DNA of 53,044 bases from Kiritimatiellia bacterium (GTDB lineage: Bacteria; Verrucomicrobiota; Kiritimatiellia; RFP12; UBA1067). Each line of letters opens with the position of its first letter. Within the stretch, counting starts at the first letter, position 1. The position numbers were made by a program, and so were the translations under genes. Shown here in pieces: positions 32,122-40,820 of the stretch. The notes under the pieces were generated by a model. That model did no database searches. It was not told where the DNA came from and saw only the letters and a program-made list of their open reading frames with translations. The stretch is from contig JAFRDO010000031.1 of assembly GCA_017403825.1 (NCBI GenBank), positions 1-53,044 on the forward strand. Reading direction: 5' to 3'.

Positions 32122-33621
32122 ATGCGGGTGAAGGAGATACATGTCCGTGCGGCGCTCTTTGCGGCATCGCTTCTGGCGATGCTGTTCGGGTATCGTCTGC
32201 TGCTGACGGTCCATGCGCCTGTCGTGTTTAACGACGTGCTGGAGGACCTTTCCTACGGCTGGTACGTGCCGTTGTTCTCGATTTACGTGCTGTGGCGCGA
32301 GCGCCGGGAGCTTGCGGCGTCCGTAGGGGCTCCGTCGTTCTGGGGAATCGTGCTGTTGCTGCCGTTTCTCTTCATAGGCTATCTTGGCACCGGCGGGTGC
32401 CAGATTCGCTTTGAGATTCTCGGCTTCGTGGGAATGTTCGTTGCGCTGACGATGGCATTCTTCGGAACGGCCACGGCCCGGCAGGCGCTTTTCCCCGCGC
32501 TCTTTCTCCTGTTCTGCATGCCGTTCCACTCGTTCCTGGACATCATAACCATACATCTGCGCATGCTTGCCGTTTCGGTCGCCTACGGGGTTCTTTCCGG
32601 ATGCGGGGTGGACATAGTCAGGCAGGGCACGATGCTGGCCTCGACATCGGGGTCGTTCGCCATTGACATTGCCGAGCCTTGCAGCGGCCTCAGGTCTCTT
32701 TTCGCGATGATGGCCCTGACGGCGGGATACTCTTATTTCACCCAGCCTACGTGGCTCCGGCGCGGCGTCATGTTCGTGCTGTCGGTACCTATAGCGATAG
32801 CCGGCAATATCGTGCGAATCCTCACGATCGTCCTTGTCGCGGCGACGTGTTCTGCGGATTTCGCGACCGGCTTCTACCACGATTATTCGGGCTACGTGGT
32901 GTTTCTTGTTGCCGTTGCGCTGATGGTCGCCACCGACGGGCTTGTGACGAAGGTCGCTGGCGAGCGCGAGCGGGCTGCACCGTCCGCATCGCAGCCGGGC
33001 GGTTTGGCGCAAGGGCCGGAGAGCGGCCTTTCGGTCGCGAAGATGCTGGTTCCGGCGGTCGCTGCGGCAATTACCGTCGCCGTCATGGCCTATCAGGCGC
33101 GCACTGTCGAGCCGGTCTTGTGCGAAGCGCCGTCGGTGCGTCTCGGCGATATACAGGGCTATGCGTCGGAGAAGGCCGAGCCGAGCGAGAGCGAGATTCA
33201 TTCGCTTCCGTCCGACACGATCATCGACAAGCGCATCTACCATTCGCCGGACGGCGTTGTGTATCGCGTCACGCTTGTCATCGGCGGGCGGAGCAAGAGC
33301 TCTATCCACCGGCCGGAGCTGTGCCTGCCGTCGCAGGGCTTCCAGATGACGAATCCCCGCAACGTCAACGTAAGCGGCGTCGACTGGCACCTCCTTACGC
33401 TAGAGCGGAGGTTGTCAGCCCCGCTCGGCTTCGCCTACACGTTCTTCAATCAGGACGGCTTCCGCACCGCCTCGCATGTCAGCCGCATCTTCTGCGACGT
33501 GTGCGACAGGAGCCTGCGCCACCGCATCGACCGCTGGGCGATGATGACCGTGGACTCGTCGACGGCGGACGAGAGGCGGATGGTAGAGTTCCTTTCGCGG
33601 CTTAAGGAGGTGGTCTGGTGA
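32122..33621 (+). CDS. Exosortase fused to EpsI domain
   Basis: A 499-residue membrane protein. The first about 300 residues are an eight-helix exosortase (EpsH/XrtA-like), a transpeptidase-like protease that cuts PEP-CTERM-type sorting signals. The catalytic triad is visible: C187 in AEPCSGLRS, R232 in GNIVRILT and H253 in FYHDYSG. After a further hydrophobic segment (about 310-325) comes an EpsI-type periplasmic domain with 'YHSPDGVVYRVTLVIGG' and 'SSIHRPELCLPSQGFQM'. The start at 32122 is set by the promoter; an open frame continues upstream but runs antisense through the GT8 gene. The gene overlaps the next by four bases (GTGA), so sorting is tied to a lipid-linked glycan enzyme. Confidence 0.92.
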   Translation: MRVKEIHVRAALFAASLLAMLFGYRLLLTVHAPVVFNDVLEDLSYGWYVPLFSIYVLWRERRELAASVGAPSFWGIVLLLPFLFIGYLGTGGCQIRFEILGFVGMFVALTMAFFGTATARQALFPALFLLFCMPFHSFLDIITIHLRMLAVSVAYGVLSGCGVDIVRQGTMLASTSGSFAIDIAEPCSGLRSLFAMMALTAGYSYFTQPTWLRRGVMFVLSVPIAIAGNIVRILTIVLVAATCSADFATGFYHDYSGYVVFLVAVALMVATDGLVTKVAGERERAAPSASQPGGLAQGPESGLSVAKMLVPAVAAAITVAVMAYQARTVEPVLCEAPSVRLGDIQGYASEKAEPSESEIHSLPSDTIIDKRIYHSPDGVVYRVTLVIGGRSKSSIHRPELCLPSQGFQMTNPRNVNVSGVDWHLLTLERRLSAPLGFAYTFFNQDGFRTASHVSRIFCDVCDRSLRHRIDRWAMMTVDSSTADERRMVEFLSRLKEVVW

Positions 33622-35498
33622 TAGAGGACATGTTGCCTTATGCCGTGGTGCTCGTCTCCACTCTGCTGCTGACGCTTCTGCTGACGCCGCTGGTGCGCGA
33701 GACGAACCGGAGGTTCGGCCTTGTGGACCGGCCTGATGCGCGGCGGATAAACAAGGTTCCGATCCCGCGCGGCGGCGGCATCGCCCTTGTGGCCGGGGTG
33801 CTCGTCCCTTACGCGATATTCCATCTGGTGACCGGGCGCCCGTGGGTACAGGGGCTGTCCGACGCGGTGGCCTACAAGGTCACGGCGCTTGCGGTAGTCA
33901 CGGCGCTTGTCGGGTTTGCCGACGACATCGTGTCGCTGCGGTCGCGCGTCAAGCTTGCATTCCAGATTGTTATCGCCGCTTTGGTCTGGGCGTGGGCCGG
34001 GCTTGGCTTTCGCGTGCTCTGGCCGGCTTTGCCCGCTTGGTTCGACTTCCTGCTGACGGTGTTCTGGGTGACCGGAGCCATAAACGCCTTCAACCTGATC
34101 GACGGGCTGGACGGGCTGGCGACCGGGCTTGCGCTCATCGCCGTCTTTGGCATGGCCGGTTCGCTCTTCCTGGCGAGCAATCCGCAGACTACGCTCTTCT
34201 ATTTTGCGATGATGGGCGGGCTCGTCGGTTTCCTGTTCTACAACTACAACCCGGCGTCTGTGTTCCTCGGCGATTCGGGTTCCATGTTCCTCGGCTTCGT
34301 CATCGCCGTGCTGCCGCTCGCCTCCCAGACGCCGGACTCGTTTCTCGTTTCCGTCGGGGTTCCGATGCTTGCGATGGGCGTGCCGGTCTTCGACACGGCG
34401 CTGGCCATCCTACGGCGGACCATAAGGCGAATGCTCGCCGGCGGCGGAAGCTCCGGCGCCGTAGACCGCGTTATGACGGCCGACACGGACCATTTGCATC
34501 ACCGCATACTGCGGTCCGTTGGCCTCGACCAGCGCAAGGCGACATGGATACTCTACGGGCTGTCTGCCGCGGCCGTGGTCGTCGGCCTGGTCGCGCTGTC
34601 TCTCCGGTCCCATGCCGCAGGGCTGTGGATGGCGGCGATGGCGGTCGCTGCGTTCGTCATTTGCCGCGACACGTCCATCGAGTTCTTTGACGCAGGGCGG
34701 CTTCTTGGCGACATAGCCCACTCCAGCGACCGCAGCGTCCGGCGGAGGCTCGCCGGGCTGACAGTTCCGTTTTACGTGGCCCTGGACCTCATTGTGCTTG
34801 TCAGCGTCTTTTTTGTCTGCTCGTGGGCGATGCGGATGGAAGTCGACCTGCGGGCGCTGCGCACCGTGCTGCTTCTGCGTGTCCTGCCGACGTTCGTGGC
34901 CCTTGCCTACTTCAGGGCCTACAGCACAATCTGGTCACGGGCGGTAACGTCGAACTTCGTGCGCCTGCTCCTGGCCTGCGCCGTCGGCTCTATCGCAGGT
35001 TCGGTTGTGATATACTACTGGCCGTCGCTTTCGAGCGAAAGGCTGAAGGCGATGACGCTGGCATATGCGGCCGTGTCGTTCGTAATGCTGGCGTCGGTTC
35101 GCGTCTTCCGCGGCGTAGTGCGCGACCTGTTCTACGCGGTGGACTGCTCGCGGCTGCGCAACCGGCGGGACGTCTCGCGCGTCCTCGTCTACGGCGCGGG
35201 GCTGCGCTACCGCATGTTCCGGCGCGAGCTCGTGCGCAGCGCGTCCGCCAACGACCGCATAATCGTCGGCATTCTTGACGACGACGTCTGCTTGCGCGGA
35301 AAGTACATCGGCGGGATCCGCATCCTCGGCACGATCAACCAGGCGCCCGATGTCATCAACAGCGTGAACGCGGACACGGTCGTGATAGCATGCGACATCA
35401 CCGACGACTGGCTGAAGGTCGTGTTGAGGATCCTGGAGCCTACCGGGGTGAAGGTCACGGTCTTCTCGTTCGCCGAGCGGGCGTTGCAGGGCCTATGA
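33618..35498 (+). CDS. WecA/MraY-like transferase fused to CapD-like N-half
   Basis: A 626-residue protein. Residues 1-about 345 form an undecaprenyl-phosphate sugar-1-phosphate transferase of the WecA/MraY type: D102-D103 (FADDIVS), NLIDGLDGL (D162, D165), GDSGSM (D219) and the HLHHR motif near 293. Residues about 365-625 have four more membrane helices and a Rossmann-like domain (RVLVYGAGLRYRMFRREL, then VGILDDD and 'TVVIACDITDDWLKVVL'), as in the first half of CapD/FlaA1/PglF dehydratases. The catalytic SDR half of those proteins is missing. It probably starts assembly of a surface polysaccharide on the lipid carrier, with the second half as a nucleotide-sensing or interaction module. It starts at GTG overlapping the exosortase stop. 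Confidence 0.88.
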   Translation: MIEDMLPYAVVLVSTLLLTLLLTPLVRETNRRFGLVDRPDARRINKVPIPRGGGIALVAGVLVPYAIFHLVTGRPWVQGLSDAVAYKVTALAVVTALVGFADDIVSLRSRVKLAFQIVIAALVWAWAGLGFRVLWPALPAWFDFLLTVFWVTGAINAFNLIDGLDGLATGLALIAVFGMAGSLFLASNPQTTLFYFAMMGGLVGFLFYNYNPASVFLGDSGSMFLGFVIAVLPLASQTPDSFLVSVGVPMLAMGVPVFDTALAILRRTIRRMLAGGGSSGAVDRVMTADTDHLHHRILRSVGLDQRKATWILYGLSAAAVVVGLVALSLRSHAAGLWMAAMAVAAFVICRDTSIEFFDAGRLLGDIAHSSDRSVRRRLAGLTVPFYVALDLIVLVSVFFVCSWAMRMEVDLRALRTVLLLRVLPTFVALAYFRAYSTIWSRAVTSNFVRLLLACAVGSIAGSVVIYYWPSLSSERLKAMTLAYAAVSFVMLASVRVFRGVVRDLFYAVDCSRLRNRRDVSRVLVYGAGLRYRMFRRELVRSASANDRIIVGILDDDVCLRGKYIGGIRILGTINQAPDVINSVNADTVVIACDITDDWLKVVLRILEPTGVKVTVFSFAERALQGL

Positions 35499-35546
35499 AC
35501 GGTTTGCAAACTGAAACCTACAACAGGGAAAGAAAGGAGAAGGAAG

Positions 35547-35897
35547 ATGAAGAGACTGATGATTGCGGCGGTGCTGGCGGCGATGGCAGGCGGCGCATGG
35601 GCCGCCGAGAAGGCGCCAGCCGATGCGGCGCCTGCCAAGGCTGAGGCCAGGGCGGAGGCGAAGCGTCCGGCGCGTCCGGCGTTCGACCGCGCCAAGTTCG
35701 AGGCGCGCATGAAGCAGCGCCAGGCTGAGAGGCGGGCGAAGGTCGTCGAGATCCTCAAGGCCGGCGGCGTGGCGGAAGGCAAGGTGCAGGCGCTTGCTGA
35801 TGAGATAGATAAGGTCTATTCCGCGCGTCCTCCGCGTCCGATGCCTCGTCGGGGGAAGGCTGGCGGCGAGAGGCCGCGTGCTTCCGGCGCGAAGTGA
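35547..35897 (+). CDS. Small secreted Ala/Lys-rich protein
   Basis: A 116-residue protein with a clear cleavable signal peptide (MKRLMIAAVLAAMAGGAWA, cleavage likely after AWA). The mature part is highly charged and helical, rich in Ala, Lys, Arg and Glu (EAKRPARPAFDRAKFEARMK), ending in a basic Pro-rich tail. The ribosome binding site GGAGAAGG precedes the ATG. No family recognised. The composition is like periplasmic helical-hairpin proteins such as Spy/CpxP, which is a possibility only. Confidence 0.7.
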   Translation: MKRLMIAAVLAAMAGGAWAAEKAPADAAPAKAEARAEAKRPARPAFDRAKFEARMKQRQAERRAKVVEILKAGGVAEGKVQALADEIDKVYSARPPRPMPRRGKAGGERPRASGAK

Positions 35898-35904
35898 TTT
35901 TTGG

Positions 35905-35910
35905 TATAAT
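35905..35910 (+). promoter_or_regulatory. Extended -10 promoter of GspE/PilB gene
   Basis: TGGTATAAT, 9 bases before ATG 35920. A weak TTCCGG lies 17 bases upstream (35882-35887). The same nine-base string and downstream spacing occur at 205-210. Confidence 0.6.
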
Positions 35911-35919
35911 GCGCTCATA

Positions 35920-37611
35920 ATGAACGAGAGCGGTTCCCTGGCGACGATGATCCTGAAGTCGGCCGGCGTCTATTCTGACGAGGCCGTCTCCCGCATATTG
36001 TCGTCGCGCGCCGCCAACGCGGGCATGGGGCTCGCCGAGGCGGCCGTCAAGTTCGGCGGCGTGCGGGAGCGTGAGTTCCTCGCCGCCGTCGGGCGGGTGC
36101 TAGGAATGAACACCGTAGACCTCGAGCGCCAGAGCCCGAGCCCGGAGGCGCTGCAGAAGCTGCCCGCCTCCGCCGTCTACCAGTTCAACGTGCTGCCGTT
36201 CAGCCTCGACGCGGACGCGCTGACCGTCGTGTCGTCCGACCCGTTCGATACGGCGGCGGCGGACGGGCTGCGCCTCGTCGCCGGCTGCCGCGTGCGGACG
36301 GCGCTCGCGCCGAAGGAGGAGGTCGAGAAGGCCGTCAAGAAGTTCTACGGCGTCGGCGCCGAGGCCATCGAGAAGATGCTCGAGGACGACCGCTACGACG
36401 TGAGCGAAGATTTCGGCGCGATGACGAAGATCGACGTGAACGAGATGGGCGAGGAAGCGTCCATCGTCCGTTTCGTCAACCAGATCATCGCCGAGGCCGA
36501 CCGCCAGGGCGCGACCGACATTCACATCGAGCCGCAGGAGACCGAGCTGCGCATACGCTACCGCATCGACGGCATGCTGCACAAGGTCGACGTGCCGCCG
36601 CAGCTGAACCGCCTGAAGTCGGCCATCATCTCGCGCATCAAGGTGATGGCCAACCTCGACATCGCCGAGAAGCGCCTGCCGATGGACGGACGCATCGGCA
36701 TACGCATCGCCGGGCAGGACATTGACATACGCGTTTCCACGATGCCCGCGGCATACGGCGAGTCGATCTCGCTGCGACTCCTTGCGAAGAGCGGCAGCTT
36801 CGTGAAGATGCAGGACCTCGGCTTCAACGAACGCGACTTCGCGGTGGTCGACAAAATCATCCACCGTCCGAACGGGATTTTCCTTGTGACTGGGCCGACG
36901 GGGTCTGGCAAGTCGACGTCGCTCTACTCGTTCCTCAGCGAGGTGAACAAGATCGACGTCAGGATCATGACCGCCGAGGACCCGATCGAATACCACATGG
37001 CCGGCATCAACCAGGTGCAGATGCAGAGCGAGATCGGCATGACGTTCGCCAGGGCGCTGCGCGCGTTCCTGCGCCAGGACCCCGACATCATCATGGTCGG
37101 CGAGATACGCGACCGTGAGACCGCGGAAATCGCGATCAACGCGTCGCTTACGGGCCACATGGTGTTCTCCACGCTGCACACGAACGACGCCGCAGGCGCG
37201 TTCCCGCGCCTCATCGACATGGGCGTTGAGCCGTTCCTCATCGCGTCCGCCGTCGCCGGCGTGATGGGCCAGCGTCTCTGCCGCCGCCTCTGCCCGGAAT
37301 GCCGGCGCGAGGTGCCGCTCGACCGCAAGTACTACAACCTTGATACGCCTCCGGAGAAGGAGACCGTGTTCGAGCCCAACGGGTGCGAGAAGTGCTCCAA
37401 GACCGGCTACAGGGGGCGCCGTGCGCTCTTCGAGGTGCTTGAGGTGGACGAGGACATAGAGGGCGCGATCGTCCGCCGCGAGAACGCGACGCAGATCCGC
37501 AACCTCTCGCTCTCGAAGGGAATGAAGACGCTTCGCGAGGACGGCTGGGCGAAGGTCTTCGCAGGCGTCACGTCCGTAAAGGAAATCCTCCGCGTGACGG
37601 AGGAGCAGTGA
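35920..37611 (+). CDS. Type II secretion/type IV pilus assembly ATPase
   Basis: A 563-residue hexameric secretion ATPase (GspE/PilB). The N-terminal MshEN-like domain (about 1-140) is followed by the ATPase: Walker A GPTGSGKS (325-332), the Asp box 'VRIMTAEDPIEY', Walker B IIMVGEIRDRET and the His box SLTGHMVFSTLHTND. A tetracysteine zinc element is present as CRRLCPEC and CEKC. It powers pseudopilus or pilus assembly from the inner face of the membrane. Start at 35920 rather than an in-frame upstream ATG (35878) because a promoter lies between. Other machinery genes are not adjacent; the prepilin peptidase is at 4371. Confidence 0.95.
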   Translation: MNESGSLATMILKSAGVYSDEAVSRILSSRAANAGMGLAEAAVKFGGVREREFLAAVGRVLGMNTVDLERQSPSPEALQKLPASAVYQFNVLPFSLDADALTVVSSDPFDTAAADGLRLVAGCRVRTALAPKEEVEKAVKKFYGVGAEAIEKMLEDDRYDVSEDFGAMTKIDVNEMGEEASIVRFVNQIIAEADRQGATDIHIEPQETELRIRYRIDGMLHKVDVPPQLNRLKSAIISRIKVMANLDIAEKRLPMDGRIGIRIAGQDIDIRVSTMPAAYGESISLRLLAKSGSFVKMQDLGFNERDFAVVDKIIHRPNGIFLVTGPTGSGKSTSLYSFLSEVNKIDVRIMTAEDPIEYHMAGINQVQMQSEIGMTFARALRAFLRQDPDIIMVGEIRDRETAEIAINASLTGHMVFSTLHTNDAAGAFPRLIDMGVEPFLIASAVAGVMGQRLCRRLCPECRREVPLDRKYYNLDTPPEKETVFEPNGCEKCSKTGYRGRRALFEVLEVDEDIEGAIVRRENATQIRNLSLSKGMKTLREDGWAKVFAGVTSVKEILRVTEEQ

Positions 37612-37626
37612 TCACGGCACGGGCAA

Positions 37627-38430
37627 ATGGCGCAGGCGCAGCTTTTCGCGGACGAATACAAGGTGAACCTCGACATCTTCGAGGGGCCCCTTGACCTGCT
37701 GCTCTACCTCATCCGCCGCGAAGAGCTCGACATCTACGACATTCCCATCGAGCACATCACGGCTGAGTACATGCGCTTCCTGGAGGATGCGCGCCGCTTG
37801 AATCTCGACATCGCCGGCGAGTTCATCGTCATGGCGGCGACGCTGATGGTGATCAAGTCGCGCATGCTGCTGCCGGTGAGCCGGCGCGTTGCCGAGACTG
37901 ACGACGCGGAGGAGTGGGTGGATCCGCGCCTGGACCTCGTGCGCCAGCTCGTAGAGTACAAGAAGTTCAAGGACGCCGCCGGGCGCCTCGAGCTCCTCGA
38001 GGCCCGCGCCGCCAACTCGTTCGACTACGGCGGCGGACGCCCCAAGTTCGAGAAGACCGCAGCCGACGCGCTTGGCGCGCTCGCCGGGCTTGACCTCTAC
38101 GACCTGCTGACCGCGTTCCAGTCGGTCCTTGCGAGGGCGAACGAGGTTCCGCACGAGGAGCTGAAGGGCGTGCGCTACTCGGTGCCGGACAAGATGGACT
38201 ACGTCCTGGACCGCGTCAGGCGCGCGGGACAGGTTTCGTTCCTCTCGCTCTTCGACCCCGAACGGTCTCCGAAGGGAGAGATAATCGTCACGTTCCTCGC
38301 CCTGCTGGAGCTGCTGCGCCAGCATCGCGTGATAGTCTACCAGAACGCGGCGTTTCACGAGATTACGATCCTCGCGTCGAAGGAGGATCCGCAGGACAGG
38401 CCGCTGGAGAGGCCCGACGACTATGAGTGA
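37627..38430 (+). CDS. scpA: Segregation and condensation protein A
   Basis: A 267-residue kleisin subunit of the SMC-ScpAB chromosome-condensing complex. The N terminus has the family signature 'FEGPLDLLLYLIRREELDI', followed by HITAEYM and AATLMVIKSRMLLP; the C-terminal winged helix is 'VTFLALLELLRQHRVIVYQ'. These contact the SMC neck and cap respectively. It overlaps scpB by eight bases. No smc gene in the window. Confidence 0.95.
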   Translation: MAQAQLFADEYKVNLDIFEGPLDLLLYLIRREELDIYDIPIEHITAEYMRFLEDARRLNLDIAGEFIVMAATLMVIKSRMLLPVSRRVAETDDAEEWVDPRLDLVRQLVEYKKFKDAAGRLELLEARAANSFDYGGGRPKFEKTAADALGALAGLDLYDLLTAFQSVLARANEVPHEELKGVRYSVPDKMDYVLDRVRRAGQVSFLSLFDPERSPKGEIIVTFLALLELLRQHRVIVYQNAAFHEITILASKEDPQDRPLERPDDYE

Positions 38431-39148
38431 CGAAGTCAAGATGCCCCTGCCGGGCTCCCTGCAGGAGATCGTAGGCGCGCTCCTCTTTGCGAGCGAGACG
38501 CCGCTGACCGCGGCCGAGCTGCGCGAGGCGGTGCGTGCGGTGGACGCCGAGGAAGGCGAGAACCGCGAGATCATGGACGTCTACCGCACATGCACGGCGA
38601 AGGAGATCGACGCCGCGCTGCGCGGGCTTGAGAAGGCGCTCGAGGTGGCGGGCTCGGGCTTCAGGCTCGTCTGCACCGGCGGCGCATACAGGCTCCAGAC
38701 CGCGCCGAGCTGCGGCCGCTACGTGCGGGCGCTCCTGCGGCTGGACAGGCCGAACCGCCTCGGGCGCGCGTCGCTTGAGGCGCTGGCGATCATCGCATAC
38801 CGCCAGCCGCTCACCAAGAGCGAGATAGAGGACATTCGCGGCGTGGACGTGACGGCGAACCTGAAGACGCTGATGGACCTTCAGCTGATCAGGCTGGTCG
38901 GGCGCTCGGAGCTGCCGGGACATCCGTTCCTGTACGGCACGACGCCGCTGTTCCTGGAACATTTCGGGCTGGCCTCGCTCCAGCAGCTCAATGAAATCGA
39001 CCCGACGCTCCAGCGTTCCAACCCGAGGCTGAAGGCGGAGCAGTACCGCAAGGAGAAGAAAGATGAGAAGGAACCGGAACCGACTTCCGCACCTGCCGGC
39101 GACGGCGTGGGCGACGCTGGCGGCACTGACGGCGCTGACGGCGTGTGA
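38423..39148 (+). CDS. scpB: Segregation and condensation protein B
   Basis: A 241-residue winged-helix partner of ScpA. Recognisable regions: 'EIVGALLFASETPLTAAEL' at the N terminus, 'LEALAIIAYRQPLTKSEIEDIRGVDV' in the second winged helix and 'GHPFLYGTTPLFLEHFGL' near residue 175. The family is usually about 170-200 residues; here the last 30-40 residues are a low-complexity acidic tail rich in Glu, Pro, Ala, Gly and Asp. That tail is exactly the part overlapped by the next gene. Confidence 0.94.
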   Translation: MSDEVKMPLPGSLQEIVGALLFASETPLTAAELREAVRAVDAEEGENREIMDVYRTCTAKEIDAALRGLEKALEVAGSGFRLVCTGGAYRLQTAPSCGRYVRALLRLDRPNRLGRASLEALAIIAYRQPLTKSEIEDIRGVDVTANLKTLMDLQLIRLVGRSELPGHPFLYGTTPLFLEHFGLASLQQLNEIDPTLQRSNPRLKAEQYRKEKKDEKEPEPTSAPAGDGVGDAGGTDGADGV

Positions 39149-40019
39149 CCCCTCCGCCGCGCGCGACGTGCGCGGCGAAAGGGAGAGCCGCCGGTACCAG
39201 GCGGCGATGGCCGACTACAAGGCCGGTCGCGTGGACGCGGCTGTCACTGGCTTTGAGGCCGCAGTACGCGAAGACCCGTCTAACGCCGAAGCCCGCTTCC
39301 AGCTGGGCTGCCTGCTGCATGACGCGAAGAAGGACGCGGCAGGCGCGTTCTGCGCCTACCGCGAATACCTGATGCAGCGTCCCGACGGCGACAAGGCCGC
39401 GCTTGCCAAGCAGAGGCTGGACGTCTGCGAACGCGAGCTTGCCGCGATGCTGGCGGAGCGCCACAAGCTCGTCGCCGACCCGGCCGTCGCCGACGCGCAG
39501 GAGGCGCTGCGCAAGGAGGCCAAGGAGGCGAGGGCGCGTGTTGCACAACTTGAGAAGGAACTCGCCTCGGCCAAGGCCAGCATGGAGGCGATGGCGGCCG
39601 AACGCACGAGGCTTCTCGCTGCAGTCCGCGGCGAAGACGAGACTACCGTCGCCTCCAAGGGCCCCGACGTCAAGGAGGTGAAAGACCTGCTTGAGGAAGA
39701 GAACGAGAACACGAACCACGTTGCCATTGCGGACAACGCCGCGGCCCTTCGCAGCGAGGAGCTGGCCGAGACCGCAACCGGTCCGTCGCTGCTCCCTCCG
39801 CGTGCGACGGGCGACGTCGTGAGGGCAGAGAAGAAGGTTGAAGGCAAGGCTGCGGTCCGTCCCCCCACTTACGAGGTCCAGGAAGGCGACACTCTCTACA
39901 AGATCGCAATCCGCTTCTACGGCAGCATCCGTGCGTGGCGCATGATCCGCGACGCCAACAAGACCCTTATCTCGACGGACGGCCGCGTGCAGGCCGGCCA
40001 GACCATCCGGCTGCCGTAG
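39063..40019 (+). CDS. LysM lipoprotein with TPR-like repeats
   Basis: A 318-residue lipoprotein. The signal ends in the lipobox LTAC (Cys about residue 28). Next are two TPR-like helices (YQAAMADYKAGRVDAAVTGF, then 'NAEARFQLGCLLHDAKKDA'), a coiled coil (about 130-190), an acidic linker and a C-terminal LysM domain (YEVQEGDTLYKIAIRFYG) that binds peptidoglycan. The gene starts 86 bases inside scpB in another frame; the start is supported by AAGGAG a few bases upstream and by the perfect lipoprotein signal it creates. It probably links outer membrane or periplasmic components to the cell wall. Confidence 0.85.
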   Translation: MRRNRNRLPHLPATAWATLAALTALTACDPSAARDVRGERESRRYQAAMADYKAGRVDAAVTGFEAAVREDPSNAEARFQLGCLLHDAKKDAAGAFCAYREYLMQRPDGDKAALAKQRLDVCERELAAMLAERHKLVADPAVADAQEALRKEAKEARARVAQLEKELASAKASMEAMAAERTRLLAAVRGEDETTVASKGPDVKEVKDLLEEENENTNHVAIADNAAALRSEELAETATGPSLLPPRATGDVVRAEKKVEGKAAVRPPTYEVQEGDTLYKIAIRFYGSIRAWRMIRDANKTLISTDGRVQAGQTIRLP

Positions 40020-40020
40020 C

Positions 40021-40260
40021 ATGAGCGCAATCCATACCACGGTCGTCACCGACGCTCACGCCTACACGCGCTCCAGCAGCCCGTGGATCATCGGCGAGCA
40101 TCGCTCCGTGTACGGCAAGCTGATACATTACCTTGCCGGCGGAGGCATGGAGGCGTTCGGGCGGACCGTCCGCCAGGAGGAGGTAAGGCGTTGCCAGATG
40201 CGTTTTCTGGCGGTTGCAGCGGCCCTCGCGGCCGCATGGCTGCTGTTTCTGGTTTTTTGA
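40021..40260 (+). CDS. Small protein with C-terminal membrane segment
   Basis: A 79-residue product starting one base after the previous stop. The first 58 residues are hydrophilic, and the last about 20 (FLAVAAALAAAWLLFLVF) form one hydrophobic helix, so it looks tail-anchored. No family recognised. The tight spacing between two LysM genes suggests it is translated with them. Confidence 0.55.
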   Translation: MSAIHTTVVTDAHAYTRSSSPWIIGEHRSVYGKLIHYLAGGGMEAFGRTVRQEEVRRCQMRFLAVAAALAAAWLLFLVF

Positions 40261-40284
40261 AAACAACGGGAAGGAGAAAAAGAA

Positions 40285-40809
40285 ATGAACAAGATGACGG
40301 TTGTATCGGTCTGCATGGCGGCGTGCTCGGTTGCGTTCGCACAGGGCAGGGACGATTTCATGCGCCAGCAGGCATACGCGGAGATGCAGCGCGTTTCGGG
40401 ACAGGTGGACGTTCTGCAGTCCAACCTGGGCGAACTTCAGAACCGTGTCGGACGACTTGAGGGCGGTGGCGACGCACGGGCCCTCCGCCAGGAGATCGAC
40501 GCCCTTAAGGCGTCCGTTGCCGAAATCCGACGCGAAATGAGGAACATGCACGGAGAGATTGTCAGGGAACTTTCCGCGAAGTTCGCCGTCATGCTCAAGA
40601 CTGTCACGCCTCCCGCGCCGCCGCCTCCGCCCAAGCCGCAGAAGCCGTCGTATACCGGCCCATGCAAGGAATACGTCGTCGAAAGCGGCGACACGCTGTC
40701 GGTGATCGCCGAGGCGTTTGGCACCACGGTGCCCAAGCTTAGGGAAATGAACAACCTCAAGAGCGACACGCTGCGCATCGGGCAGAAGCTGCTCGTACCG
40801 AAGAAGTGA
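40285..40809 (+). CDS. Secreted coiled-coil LysM protein
   Basis: A 174-residue exported protein. A signal peptide (about residues 1-19, ending VAFA) is followed by a coiled coil (about 30-95, heptad-like VDVLQSNLGELQNRVGRLEG), a proline-rich linker of about 10 Pro, and a C-terminal LysM domain (YVVESGDTLSVIAEAFG, ending QKLLVPKK). The arrangement resembles cell-wall-anchored trimerising proteins such as the YbgF N-terminal part. Ribosome binding site AAGGAG precedes the ATG. Confidence 0.85.
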   Translation: MNKMTVVSVCMAACSVAFAQGRDDFMRQQAYAEMQRVSGQVDVLQSNLGELQNRVGRLEGGGDARALRQEIDALKASVAEIRREMRNMHGEIVRELSAKFAVMLKTVTPPAPPPPPKPQKPSYTGPCKEYVVESGDTLSVIAEAFGTTVPKLREMNNLKSDTLRIGQKLLVPKK

Positions 40810-40820
40810 GGACTGGCCAA

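Noticed and set aside
35504..35509. TTGCAA before the small secreted protein as a -35 box
   Set aside because: No -10-like hexamer is found 16-18 bases downstream.
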